Part shown: positions 55,839-64,000 of the stretch, piece after piece
How positions within the stretch are numbered: the stretch's first letter is position 1
How the letters are laid out: each line of letters begins with the position of its first letter
DNA from: Tissierella creatinophila DSM 6911
Lineage (GTDB): Bacteria; Bacillota; Clostridia; Tissierellales; Tissierellaceae
Direction: 5' to 3'
DNA length: 64,000 bases
NCBI RefSeq assembly: GCF_001940565.1
Contig: NZ_LTDM01000022.1
Location: 62,001 to 126,000 of the forward strand
The notes under the pieces: generated by a model
The model's database searches: none
Seen by the model: the letters and a program-made list of their open reading frames with translations, nothing else
What the model was told of the DNA's origin: nothing
Position numbers and translations under genes: made by a program

Positions 55839-56636
55839 ATGAAAATATTTATAAGTGCGGATATAGAAGGAGTAGTTGGATCTACTTTTAAAGAAGAATG
55901 TCGTAAGGGAGATCCGGAGTATGCACAATTTGCCGATCAAATGACTCTAGAAGTAGTAGCAGCCTGTGAAGGGGCTATCGAAGCTGGAGCTACTGAGGTG
56001 ATAGTAAAAGATGGACATGGCCTTGCAAATAATATTGATGTATTTAAAATGCCTAAGGGAGTTAAACTTATTAGAGGTAAGAGTGGACATCCTTATAATA
56101 TGATGTATGGATTAGATGAAAGTTTCCATGCGGTAATATTTATTGGTTATCACTCAGGAGCTGGAAACCCTGGAAGTCCGCTATCTCATACATCTACAGG
56201 ATCTACAAATTATATAAAATTAAATGGAATGTATACAACAGAGTTTTTAATAAACTCCTATACTGCCGAAAATAACCGTGTTCCAGTTGTGTTTTTATCA
56301 GGGGATAGGGAAATATGCAATGAAGCAAAGAAGATAAATCCTAATATTACTACAGTAGCTACAAAGGAATGTTATGGTGGATGTACTGTCAATTTATCGA
56401 AGGAAGAAGCACTTGGGAGGATTAAATCTGGAGTTAAGGATGCACTTACTGGAGATGTAAGTAAATGTCACATTGAAGTCCCAGAAGAATTTGAAGAGAT
56501 AATTTCCTTTAAAGATCATGTACATGCTTTTAAAATGAAGTTTTATCCTGGGATGGAGAAAATAGACGATCATACTATAAAACTTGTGACAAAAGATTAT
56601 ATGGACATAATAACTGCAAATACATTTGTCTTATAA
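55839..56636 (+). CDS. dppA: M55-family D-aminopeptidase (DppA-type)
   Basis: A 265-residue protein starting MKIFISADIEGVVGS, with the metal-binding Asp8 and Glu10, then VKDGHGLANNID, FIGYHSGAGNPGSPLSHT and VFLSGDREICNE. These match Bacillus DppA, which cleaves D-Ala-D-Ala and related D-peptides. Its place at the end of the peptide operon mirrors the Bacillus dpp operon and points to uptake and use of peptidoglycan-derived D-amino peptides. Confidence 0.92.
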   Translation: MKIFISADIEGVVGSTFKEECRKGDPEYAQFADQMTLEVVAACEGAIEAGATEVIVKDGHGLANNIDVFKMPKGVKLIRGKSGHPYNMMYGLDESFHAVIFIGYHSGAGNPGSPLSHTSTGSTNYIKLNGMYTTEFLINSYTAENNRVPVVFLSGDREICNEAKKINPNITTVATKECYGGCTVNLSKEEALGRIKSGVKDALTGDVSKCHIEVPEEFEEIISFKDHVHAFKMKFYPGMEKIDDHTIKLVTKDYMDIITANTFVL

Positions 56637-56637
56637 G

Positions 56638-56672
56638 AGAAGATCATGGCATTATGCTATAGATCTTCTTTT
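56638..56672 (+). terminator. terminator of the peptide operon
   Basis: Arms AGAAGATC (56638-56645) and GATCTTCT (56662-56669), with extra pairing in the loop and a T-containing tail. Confidence 0.7.
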
Positions 56673-56742
56673 ACTCTCTATCTGCTATTAGAGTAGCGGG
56701 ATTTTTAAAAGTAACAATTAAATAATCTTAATATAAAATCTG

Positions 56743-56771
56743 TTGACAAATGTCGATTTATAAATTAAAAT
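56743..56771 (+). promoter_or_regulatory. promoter of the nucleoside transport operon
   Basis: TTGACA (56743-56748), 17 bases, TAAAAT (56766-56771). Confidence 0.75.
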
Positions 56772-56786
56772 AATAGGTAATAATAC

Positions 56787-56806
56787 TTAGTAAAACGTTT
56801 TACTAA
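56787..56806. promoter_or_regulatory. LacI-family-type operator
   Basis: TTAGTAAAACGTTTTACTAA is a perfect 20-bp palindrome with the central CpG typical of LacI/PurR/RbsR-type operators. It lies 15 bases after the -10 box, where a bound repressor would block transcription. The TG/CA ends of a catabolite (cre) site are absent, so a pathway-specific repressor is more likely than CcpA. Confidence 0.65.
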
Positions 56807-56843
56807 ATATTGTCTTTTTAAAAAATATTAGGAGGAATGAGCC

Positions 56844-57911
56844 ATGAAAAAAGTGGTAACATTATTATTAGTTATGACTCTAGTTATAGGTACTCTTGCT
56901 GGATGTTCATCAAAACCGGCAGACAAAGACTCAGGAGGAAAGGATGCTGGAGGAAAGGATAAACTAAAAGTAGCATTGATTTATTCTGGATTTTTAGGGG
57001 ACAAGTCTTTTAACGACTCTGCTCACGAGGGCGCACTTAGAGCTGTAGAAGAATTTGGCATTGAACTTAAAGAGATGGAATCAAAAGAGCCAGCAGAATG
57101 GGAATCTAACTTTGTTGCTATGGCGGCAGATGGTTATGATTTAGTTATAGGCGTTTCTACTCAGTTTGAAGAGATAGTAGCGAAACATGCTCCAGAATTC
57201 CCTGATACAAAATTTGCAATAATCGATGGTGTTGTTAAGGGAGAAAACGTAGCATCTTCAACATTTGCACAAAATGAAGGTTCATTTTTAGCAGGAGCTG
57301 CTGCTGCTATGTTTACTACTAAGTCAGATATTGAAGGAGTAAACCCAGAAAAAGTTATTGGATGGGTAGGTGGACTTGATATACCAGTACTTGCTGATTT
57401 CTTTACAGGATACAAGCAAGGTGCTGCATATATTGATCCAGAAGTAAAAGTTTTACAATCATTTGCAGGTACATTTAATGATCCATTAAAAGGAAAAGAA
57501 CTTACAATAGCTCAATATAGTCAAGGAGCAGATATTGTAATGAACGTAGCTTCTGGTACTGGTACTGGAATCCTTGAAGCTGCTAAAGAATCAGGAAAAT
57601 ACGCAATAGGGGTTGACTTAGACCAAGATGGCGTATACCCAGGATCAATTTTAACATCTATGTTAAAGAGAGTTGATAATGCAACTTATCTTGCAATTGA
57701 ATCAGTTGTTAAAGACACATATGAAGGAAATAAGACAGTTTATCTTGATATAAGTAATGGAGGAGTTGGATTAACTGATATGTCAGTTATGAAAGAAGCT
57801 CTAGGTGATAAATTCCCTCAAGATATCCTTGATAAAATAAAAGAATTAGAAGAGAAAGTTAAATCCGGAGAAATTAAAGTTGAAGCTTATGAAGGATTTG
57901 GAAGAAAATAA
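56844..57911 (+). CDS. BMP-family nucleoside ABC transporter substrate-binding lipoprotein
   Basis: A 355-residue lipoprotein; lipobox LAGC with Cys21, then a Lys/Asp/Gly linker. The mature part (LKVALIYSGFLGDKSFNDSAHEGALRA) and VGVSTQFEEIVAKHAPEFPDTKFAIID-type segments belong to the BMP/PnrA family of purine nucleoside binders. It is first in an operon with a double ATPase, two permeases and a nucleoside hydrolase. RBS AGGAGGAATG. Confidence 0.93.
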   Translation: MKKVVTLLLVMTLVIGTLAGCSSKPADKDSGGKDAGGKDKLKVALIYSGFLGDKSFNDSAHEGALRAVEEFGIELKEMESKEPAEWESNFVAMAADGYDLVIGVSTQFEEIVAKHAPEFPDTKFAIIDGVVKGENVASSTFAQNEGSFLAGAAAAMFTTKSDIEGVNPEKVIGWVGGLDIPVLADFFTGYKQGAAYIDPEVKVLQSFAGTFNDPLKGKELTIAQYSQGADIVMNVASGTGTGILEAAKESGKYAIGVDLDQDGVYPGSILTSMLKRVDNATYLAIESVVKDTYEGNKTVYLDISNGGVGLTDMSVMKEALGDKFPQDILDKIKELEEKVKSGEIKVEAYEGFGRK

Positions 57912-58009
57912 TAAAATAAGAATATTTGGAAGTGGTTTGTATATAGCAGACCACTTCTTTAAAAGTAAAAGGATATAAATAAAACTAATTAGTGGAAAGT
58001 GGTGTTTAG

Positions 58010-59557
58010 ATGAACGATTATATAGTTGAAATGACAAATATAACAAAAAGTTTTGGGGATGTAAAAGCTGTTGTAGATGGGCAATTTAATCTTAAAAAGG
58101 GAGAAATACACTCGCTAATTGGTGAAAACGGCGCAGGTAAATCTACAATGATGAAGATGTTATATGGGATATATCCAAATGACTCTGGTACTATAAAAAT
58201 AAAGGGTAAAGAAGTTCAAGGACTTACTCCAAATATAGCTATAAAAGATGGAATTGGGATGGTTCACCAAGAATTTATGCTTGTAAATGAACTTACAGTA
58301 TTAGAAAATATAATACTTGGATTTGAACCTACAAAAAATATTACTATAGACTTTGACAAAGCTAAAAAAGAGATACAAAAATATATAGATACTTATAATA
58401 TGGATATTCAGCCTGGCAAAAAAATAAATCAGATACCACTAGGAGAAGCTCAAAGAGTAGAAATTATAAAAACACTTTATAGAGGTGCAGAAATAGTTAT
58501 ACTAGATGAACCAACAGCAGTTCTTACACCTCAAGAAACAGTTAAATTCTTTGAAATATTAAATAGTATGAAAGCAGATGGAAAATCTATTGTATTTATA
58601 TCTCATAAATTAAAAGAAGTAATGGAAATCTCTGATAGAATTACCGTTATGCGTGATGGACAATATATGAATACTGTAAACAAAGAAGATACAGATATAG
58701 ATGAACTTGCTAAATTAATGGTAGGCAGAGAAGTATTTTTAAATGTAAAGAAAAAAGATGTTGTAGTGGGAGAGACTGTATTAAAAATAGATAACCTTTG
58801 GACATCAGGAGAAAAAGAATTATCTAAGATAAAAGGAATATCACTGGATGTAAAACAAGGAGAAATACTTGGAATCGCAGGAATAGATGGAAATGGTCAA
58901 AGCGAACTTATAGAAGCTATTACAGGACTTAGAAAAGTAGAAAAAGGAAAAGTTATTTTAGATGGAGAAGATATAACAAATAAAAGTCCTTTAAAGATTA
59001 GAAAATCCGGTATGACTCATATACCTGAAGATAGAAACATAAGAGGTCTTAATAGAAAATTATCTATTAAAGACAATATGATTGCAGTTAAAATAGATAA
59101 AAAACCTTATTCAAAAGGTTTAGTATTAAATAATAAAGAGATCGATAGTTTTACAAAAGACCTGATTGAAAGATTTGATGTTAGACCTACAAACCCTGAA
59201 ATACTTACAGAGGCTCTATCCGGAGGAAATGCTCAAAAGATAGTTGTTGCAAGAGAAGTAGATGCAGATGGAAAACTTTTAATAGCATCCCAGCCTACTA
59301 GAGGAGTTGATATTGGTGCTATAGAGTCTATTAGAAAGATACTTAATGAGGTAAAGGCCAATGGTAAAGGCATAATACTTGTATCAGCAGACCTTGATGA
59401 AATTCTTTCTCTTTCAGATAGGATTGCGGTTATGTATGAAGGGAAGATTACTGGTATTCTTGATGCTAAAAATGGAAATGAAAATAATATTGGTTTGCTT
59501 ATGATGGGTGGAAAACTAGGACATAATGATTCAGAAGATATAGGAGGGAATTTATAA
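58010..59557 (+). CDS. nucleoside ABC transporter ATPase with two ABC domains (NupO/YufO-like)
   Basis: A 515-residue protein with two ABC domains, as in RbsA. The first has Walker A GENGAGKST, Q-loop VHQEFML and Walker B VILDEPTAVLTP. The second has GIDGNGQSE in place of a standard Walker A, signature LSGGNAQK and a degenerate Walker B, a normal asymmetry in this family. It powers the two permeases that follow. AAGTGGTG precedes the ATG. Confidence 0.93.
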   Translation: MNDYIVEMTNITKSFGDVKAVVDGQFNLKKGEIHSLIGENGAGKSTMMKMLYGIYPNDSGTIKIKGKEVQGLTPNIAIKDGIGMVHQEFMLVNELTVLENIILGFEPTKNITIDFDKAKKEIQKYIDTYNMDIQPGKKINQIPLGEAQRVEIIKTLYRGAEIVILDEPTAVLTPQETVKFFEILNSMKADGKSIVFISHKLKEVMEISDRITVMRDGQYMNTVNKEDTDIDELAKLMVGREVFLNVKKKDVVVGETVLKIDNLWTSGEKELSKIKGISLDVKQGEILGIAGIDGNGQSELIEAITGLRKVEKGKVILDGEDITNKSPLKIRKSGMTHIPEDRNIRGLNRKLSIKDNMIAVKIDKKPYSKGLVLNNKEIDSFTKDLIERFDVRPTNPEILTEALSGGNAQKIVVAREVDADGKLLIASQPTRGVDIGAIESIRKILNEVKANGKGIILVSADLDEILSLSDRIAVMYEGKITGILDAKNGNENNIGLLMMGGKLGHNDSEDIGGNL

Positions 59558-60624
59558 TGGTAAAGAGGAGGACGTTTATAACTACAAAATCCCCAAATAA
59601 ATATATAAACTTGTTATTAACTACTTTAGTTTCCATACTAATTGGTGCTGTGATTATGCTTGCATTAGGACACAATCCTATAGAGGCATATATTCAGCTA
59701 TTTAAAGGTGCGTTTGTTGGAAAATTAAATTTAGGTACTACACTTCAAAAATTTGCACCTCTACTATTGACCTCACTAGCATTTGCAACTGCAGCAAGAG
59801 CGGGTGTATTCAATGTTGGAGTAGAAGGAGAACTATATTTAGGAGCAATAGCTGCAGCTTGGATAGGTTATACATTTACCAGTCTACCGGGACCTATACT
59901 CATTCTACTTTGTATGGTAGTTGCAGCCCTAGTAGGCGCCGCTTGGTCTTATATACCAAGTTCATTAAAAGCATATTTAGGAGTAAATGAAGTTTGTGTT
60001 ACCATTCTTATGAACTATGTTGCACTATATATTACTTCATATTTAGTAAATGGACCACTATCTGCTAAAACAGGTGTACCTCAAACCCCAACTGTAGCAG
60101 CTGGTGCAAAACTAGCTCAGTTTATGAAACCAAGTCAAGCAAATATGGGGCTTTTTATAGCAATTGGAGTAGCTGTTTTGGTGTATTGGATTTTAAACAA
60201 ATCAACTTTAGGTTATAAGTTTACAACAGTTGGTTTAAATCCCCTACACGCAGAGTATATAGGTATTAAACCTGAAAAAAGTATAATAAATTCAATGTTT
60301 TTAAGTGGAGCAATAGGAGGAATTGCAGGGGCTATTGAAGTTCTTGGAACATATGGATATTTTCTAGATAATTTCTCTTCTGGTATGGCATTTGATGGAA
60401 TGCTTGCAGCACTAATAGTTAAAAATGATATTAAGATGGTACCATTTATGGCTTTCTTCCTTGCAGTATTAAAATCTGGAGCACTAGGCATGGAGAGATA
60501 TACTGGAGTACCAAAATCAGTTGTAGATACTATAATAGCTGTATTTATAATATTTGCAACAATGGAAGCACTGTTTGCTTTTCTACAAAAAAGAAAAGCA
60601 AAACTTGTAGAGGAACAAATTTAA
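59557..60624 (+). CDS. nucleoside ABC transporter permease (NupP/YufP-like)
   Basis: A 355-residue permease with about eight to ten helices and the FATAARAGVFNVGVEGELYLGAIAA segment characteristic of BPD_transp_2 nucleoside permeases. The ATG overlaps the ATPase stop by one base. Confidence 0.92.
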   Translation: MVKRRTFITTKSPNKYINLLLTTLVSILIGAVIMLALGHNPIEAYIQLFKGAFVGKLNLGTTLQKFAPLLLTSLAFATAARAGVFNVGVEGELYLGAIAAAWIGYTFTSLPGPILILLCMVVAALVGAAWSYIPSSLKAYLGVNEVCVTILMNYVALYITSYLVNGPLSAKTGVPQTPTVAAGAKLAQFMKPSQANMGLFIAIGVAVLVYWILNKSTLGYKFTTVGLNPLHAEYIGIKPEKSIINSMFLSGAIGGIAGAIEVLGTYGYFLDNFSSGMAFDGMLAALIVKNDIKMVPFMAFFLAVLKSGALGMERYTGVPKSVVDTIIAVFIIFATMEALFAFLQKRKAKLVEEQI

Positions 60625-60639
60625 GAGGAGGGCTAATAA

Positions 60640-61584
60640 ATGAATTTTGATTCAATATTTGATTATACACTCATATATGCTACTATAAGAGCCGCTACTC
60701 CAATCTTATTTGCCGCCTTGGCTGCTGCAATAACAGAACAAGGAGACATTACAAATATAGGTACAGAGGGAATTATGCTTACTTCTGCTTTTGCAGCTGT
60801 GTTGGTTAGTTATACAACTGGAAGTTGGATTCTTGCTTTGATAGTATCGATGATAGCTGGAGTATTGATGGCACTTATAATGGCGGTTGCACATATAAAA
60901 TATAAAGCTGATATAACTGCAATAGGTATAGCTATAAACATGCTTGCCCTTGCGATTACAAAATTTGGTATAAAACAATTTTTAGGAACAACAGGAAGTT
61001 TTACAGATCCAAAGATAGTTGGAATTCCAAAGATAAATATTCCATTTTTAGAAGGCAATAAGTACTTAAATGGAATATTTAATAACTGGTCTTTGATGGA
61101 GATATTTGGAATAGTAATGGTTCTTTTGCTTACTTTCTTACTTTATAGAACTGTATGGGGTTTAAGACTTAGATCAGTAGGACGCTTTCCAATGGCTGCA
61201 GAGACAGCAGGTATAAATGTAAATAGGATGAAATATCAAGTAATGATAATTTCAGGTGTTTTAGGTGGTCTTGCGGGAGCACATCTTTCAATAGGTTATT
61301 CTCAAATGTTTATTGAAAACATGACAAATGGAAGAGGTTTTATGGGAGTAGCTGCAATGTTCTTTGGAGGAGCAAATCCTGCACTAGCTTGGGTAGGAAG
61401 TTTATTATTTGGTTTTGTAGATAGTATTGGTGGAAGACTACAGGCTTACGGATGGCCTTCACAGTTTGTTTTAATGCTACCTTATATTATAACAATATCA
61501 GTACTTGCATTTTCAATGTGGAGAAAGAAAAGAAGAGAAGAAAAGGCTAAGAGTTCATTAACAATTGCAACAGTAAAAAATTAA
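60640..61584 (+). CDS. nucleoside ABC transporter permease (NupQ/YufQ-like)
   Basis: A 314-residue permease. [24 protein letters not shown] in its parts is the second-subunit version of the same motif, and [21 protein letters not shown] is conserved in the family. Pairs with the upstream permease. AAGAGGAGGG precedes the ATG. Confidence 0.92.
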   Translation: MNFDSIFDYTLIYATIRAATPILFAALAAAITEQGDITNIGTEGIMLTSAFAAVLVSYTTGSWILALIVSMIAGVLMALIMAVAHIKYKADITAIGIAINMLALAITKFGIKQFLGTTGSFTDPKIVGIPKINIPFLEGNKYLNGIFNNWSLMEIFGIVMVLLLTFLLYRTVWGLRLRSVGRFPMAAETAGINVNRMKYQVMIISGVLGGLAGAHLSIGYSQMFIENMTNGRGFMGVAAMFFGGANPALAWVGSLLFGFVDSIGGRLQAYGWPSQFVLMLPYIITISVLAFSMWRKKRREEKAKSSLTIATVKN

Positions 61585-61606
61585 ATTTGAAAGGATGTTT
61601 TTAGAT

Positions 61607-62542
61607 ATGGATAAAAGAAAGATAATATTAGACTGTGACCCAGGTCATGATGATGCTGTAGCTATTATGATGTCAGCTATACATCCTAAAATTGATTTGC
61701 TTGGAATTACAATTGTAGCGGGCAATCAAACCCTTGAAAAAACTACTAGAAACGCATTAAATGTATGCCAGTATTTAAATATAGATACAAAAGTTTATTC
61801 AGGATGTAGTCTTCCTATGGTAAGAGATAAGCAAGTAATAGCAGATGATATACATGGAGAAACAGGTCTTGATGGTCCAGTATTTGACACCCTTACGAGA
61901 AAAGCTGAGGATAAGCATGCTGTAAACTATATAATTGACACACTTATGGAGTCAGATGGAGATATAACTTTAGTACCTACAGGTCCCTTAACTAATATTG
62001 CTATGGCAATGCGTATGGAACCAAGAATAGTAGATAAAATTCAAGAAATAGTTCTTATGGGAGGAGCTTACCAACTTGGGAATGTAACTCCAGCTGCAGA
62101 ATTCAATATATTAGCTGATGCTGAAGCAGCTCATGTAGTATTTACATCAGGTAGACCTGTAGTTATGATGGGACTTGATTTAACAAGACAAGCACTATGC
62201 TATCCTAGTATAGTTGAAAGAATGGAAAAAATAGATACAAAAGCTGCACATCTATTTGCAGATCTTATGAGATTTTTTGGTCAGCAACAAAAGAAAGTAT
62301 TTGGATGGGAAGGTGGTCCACTTCATGATCCTACTTGCATAGCTTATCTTATTGATCCAAGCGTGATAGAGGTAAAACCTATGTATACAGAAGTAGAGAT
62401 AAGAAGTGAAAAATGTTATGGTCGTACACTTTGTGACTACTTTAATATTACTAAAGAAGAACCTAATTCATTAGTAGCGGTAAAACTAGATAATGAAAAG
62501 TTTTGGGATATAGTGGAAGAATGTATTAAACTATATAATTAA
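61607..62542 (+). CDS. inosine/uridine-type nucleoside hydrolase
   Basis: A 311-residue protein with the family hallmark [13 protein letters not shown] at the N-terminus (calcium-binding aspartates), [22 protein letters not shown] and [12 protein letters not shown]. It hydrolyses ribonucleosides to base and ribose. The ATG at 61607 is chosen over one at 61595 because AAAGGA lies at 61590-61595. Placed right after a nucleoside importer, it probably processes the imported nucleoside. Confidence 0.92.
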   Translation: MDKRKIILDCDPGHDDAVAIMMSAIHPKIDLLGITIVAGNQTLEKTTRNALNVCQYLNIDTKVYSGCSLPMVRDKQVIADDIHGETGLDGPVFDTLTRKAEDKHAVNYIIDTLMESDGDITLVPTGPLTNIAMAMRMEPRIVDKIQEIVLMGGAYQLGNVTPAAEFNILADAEAAHVVFTSGRPVVMMGLDLTRQALCYPSIVERMEKIDTKAAHLFADLMRFFGQQQKKVFGWEGGPLHDPTCIAYLIDPSVIEVKPMYTEVEIRSEKCYGRTLCDYFNITKEEPNSLVAVKLDNEKFWDIVEECIKLYN

Positions 62543-62559
62543 ATAAAGGGTGTGATGGA

Positions 62560-63828
62560 ATGATTGAACTATTAAAAAGAACCCTAGAAAAAAATAAGGA
62601 AAAATATATATCCCGCCTTTTAGATATTGTAGCAATAGATACTCATGATATAGGTCATGGTATTGATGGAGGACTTGAAAAAGAAGGACAAGACTATTTG
62701 ATAGATATGTTTAAAAAGATGGGAGCTTCTGTGAGTGTAGATCAGGTAACAGAAGAAGTTATACAAAAGGCAATAAAAGAATTCAAAGAAGGTAATCCTG
62801 GACACAATTATGAGGATAGATACAATGTATATGCAAAATTTAAAGGTGGAGAAGGTAAGTCTATAATGTTTAATGGACATATAGACACAATGCCTTCTGG
62901 AGATATTGCTCTATGGAGCACTCCCCCTCATAGTCCGACTATAAAGGACGGGAAGTTATTTGGGCTTGGAGCAGCTGATATGAAAGGTGGACTTATGGCA
63001 TCTATAATGGCAGTTGAACTTTTAAAGGATGCTAGTATTGATTTGCCAGGGGACGTTATTATAACTTCGGTTATAGATGAAGAAGGTGGGGGAAATGGGT
63101 CCATTGCAGCTGCTATGAATGGACAGAAGGCAGATGCAGTTGTAGTTTGTGAGCCTACTGACTATGAACTTATAGCGGCACATATGGGATTTGTTTTCTT
63201 TAAAGTAGAAGTAGAAGGAGTAGCTGTTCACTCTGGATCAAAATGGCTTGGAGTAAATGCCATTGAAAAAGCCCAAAAAATTATGGGTGCTATAAATGAA
63301 CTAGAACATAAATGGCTAATGAAATATAAACATGCTCTTTTACCTTCTCCAACATCAAATTTTGGTGTAATTGAAGGAGGAACAGCGGGTTCAACAGTTC
63401 CAAGTTTCTGTTCTTTTTCAACTTGTGTACACTATTTACCAGAAAAGATGGATCATGAGATGGTAGTTAAAGAATATACTGAAGCTATATATAGAACATG
63501 TGAGGGTGATGAATGGCTTAAAGATCATAAGCCTAAAATTTCTATATACCAAGCTGGAGGGCCTTTTGAAATGGAACTAGATCACCCATTTGTGGATTCA
63601 TTTAAGGATTCTTTTAAAGTAGCTATGGGAAGAGAAGTTGACGTAGTTGGTTCTCCTGCAGGATGTGATTCTAGAATATGGAAAAACATTGCCGGGTGTC
63701 CAACGCTTCAATATGGACCAGGAAGACAATCTGAATGTCACGCAGTAAATGAATATATTGAAATAGACCAATATTTAGATGCAATACTTATATACTCAAA
63801 ACTTATAATGGATTGGTGTAATAGATAA
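62560..63828 (+). CDS. M20-family metallohydrolase (ArgE/DapE-like)
   Basis: A 422-residue enzyme. Zinc-ligand motifs are NGHIDTMPSGD, GAADMKGGLMAS, DEEGGGNGS with the catalytic Glu, CEPTDYE, and SECHAVNEY near the end. Full-length M20 with a dimerisation insert. Members remove acyl or carbamoyl groups or split dipeptides; the substrate is not evident. It sits between a nucleoside hydrolase and a glutamine-amidotransferase-like gene, which hints at a role in base or ureide breakdown, but this is only an inference. Confidence 0.88.
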   Translation: MIELLKRTLEKNKEKYISRLLDIVAIDTHDIGHGIDGGLEKEGQDYLIDMFKKMGASVSVDQVTEEVIQKAIKEFKEGNPGHNYEDRYNVYAKFKGGEGKSIMFNGHIDTMPSGDIALWSTPPHSPTIKDGKLFGLGAADMKGGLMASIMAVELLKDASIDLPGDVIITSVIDEEGGGNGSIAAAMNGQKADAVVVCEPTDYELIAAHMGFVFFKVEVEGVAVHSGSKWLGVNAIEKAQKIMGAINELEHKWLMKYKHALLPSPTSNFGVIEGGTAGSTVPSFCSFSTCVHYLPEKMDHEMVVKEYTEAIYRTCEGDEWLKDHKPKISIYQAGGPFEMELDHPFVDSFKDSFKVAMGREVDVVGSPAGCDSRIWKNIAGCPTLQYGPGRQSECHAVNEYIEIDQYLDAILIYSKLIMDWCNR

Positions 63829-63841
63829 AGGAGAGATAAAA

Positions 63842-64000
63842 ATGGCAAAGAAGATATTAATAGCAGGAGAATCATGGATGACTTATACTACTCATGTTAA
63901 GGGCTTTGACACCTTTTATACTAGTAGCTATGAAGAAGGGGTAGGATTTATAAGAGATGCTATAGAAAAAGCAGGATATGAAGTAGAGTATATTCCAAAT
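63842..64000 (+). CDS. glutamine-amidotransferase-like protein (GATase1-like), cut by the window
   Basis: The first 53 codons are visible, from an ATG with AAAGGAGAG upstream. The N-terminus, KKILIAGESWMTYTTHVKGFD followed by SSYEEGVGFIRDAIEKAGYEVEY, resembles the class I glutamine-amidotransferase-like family of Pfam PF07090, a family with unclear function. It continues the nucleoside-uptake operon. The catalytic part lies outside the window. Confidence 0.7.
   Translation, partial: MAKKILIAGESWMTYTTHVKGFDTFYTSSYEEGVGFIRDAIEKAGYEVEYIPN

Noticed and set aside
56787..56806. Reading the palindrome as a catabolite (cre) site
   Set aside because: The central CG and symmetry fit, but the outer TG and CA of the cre consensus are replaced by GT and AC.
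1..64000. CRISPR array, tRNA, rRNA, integrase or intact insertion sequence
   Set aside because: None was recognised by reading; a tRNAscan or insertion-sequence search would be needed to exclude small or degenerate cases.

Overview
The window is AT-rich, with tightly packed genes almost all on the + strand. It looks like a chromosomal segment of an anaerobic, spore-forming, motile, Gram-positive bacterium of the Clostridia/Tissierellia type. The grounds are cell-wall-binding repeat 2 (CWB2) proteins, a CwlC-type amidase behind a sigma-K-like promoter, a probable alpha/beta spore protein, sigma-28-like promoters, T-box and lysine riboswitch leaders, and a DUF438 protein. The species cannot be named from this sequence alone. 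I saw no rRNA, tRNA, CRISPR array, prophage or intact insertion sequence.

Region 1 (1-10.9 kb) is an envelope region. It begins with the end-cut minus-strand gene of a membrane 4Fe-4S protein. A three-gene operon follows (two zinc-ribbon proteins and a TcaA-like membrane protein). Next come two CWB2-anchored surface proteins with overlapping genes: one ends in a transglutaminase-like domain, the other in an anthrax-lethal-factor/PPEP-like metalloprotease domain. An rRNA methyltransferase, a sporulation-type amidase and a second secreted transglutaminase-like protein complete the region.

Region 2 (11.1-24.8 kb) is a surface-glycan locus: a DegT-type aminotransferase, a fused phosphoglycosyltransferase/acetyltransferase (Neisseria PglB architecture), three glycosyltransferases, WecC and WecB (UDP-ManNAcA supply) and a polymerase/ligase. 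A secreted glucosaminidase with four internal repeats and a convergent LytR-CpsA-Psr protein close it. The LCP protein probably attaches the polymer to peptidoglycan, and CWB2 proteins may bind such a polymer. No flippase and no UDP-sugar 4,6-dehydratase are present in the window.

Region 3 (24.9-36.4 kb) is mixed: NAD(P)H-hydrate dehydratase; a lysine-riboswitch-controlled amino-acid ABC transporter; a chemoreceptor with a sigma-28-type promoter; deoD and deoC; a small spore protein; a D,D-carboxypeptidase; a small two-gene module resembling a GNAT toxin-antitoxin pair, whose second gene probably starts at ATT; and a DUF438 protein.

Region 4 (36.4-47.8 kb) is branched-chain amino-acid synthesis in two transcription units, each behind its own T-box: leuACDB (specifier read as CUA, Leu) and ilvB-ilvN-ilvC-ilvD plus a class I aminotransferase (specifier read as AUC, Ile).

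Region 5 (47.8-64 kb) is uptake and catabolism. After an AI-2E-family membrane protein comes a complete oligopeptide ABC operon ending in an M42 aminopeptidase and a DppA-type D-aminopeptidase. Then comes a nucleoside-type BMP/ABC importer with a perfect LacI-type palindrome in its leader, followed by a nucleoside hydrolase, an M20 hydrolase and an end-cut glutamine-amidotransferase-like gene. The last three may form a little-described nucleoside catabolic set.
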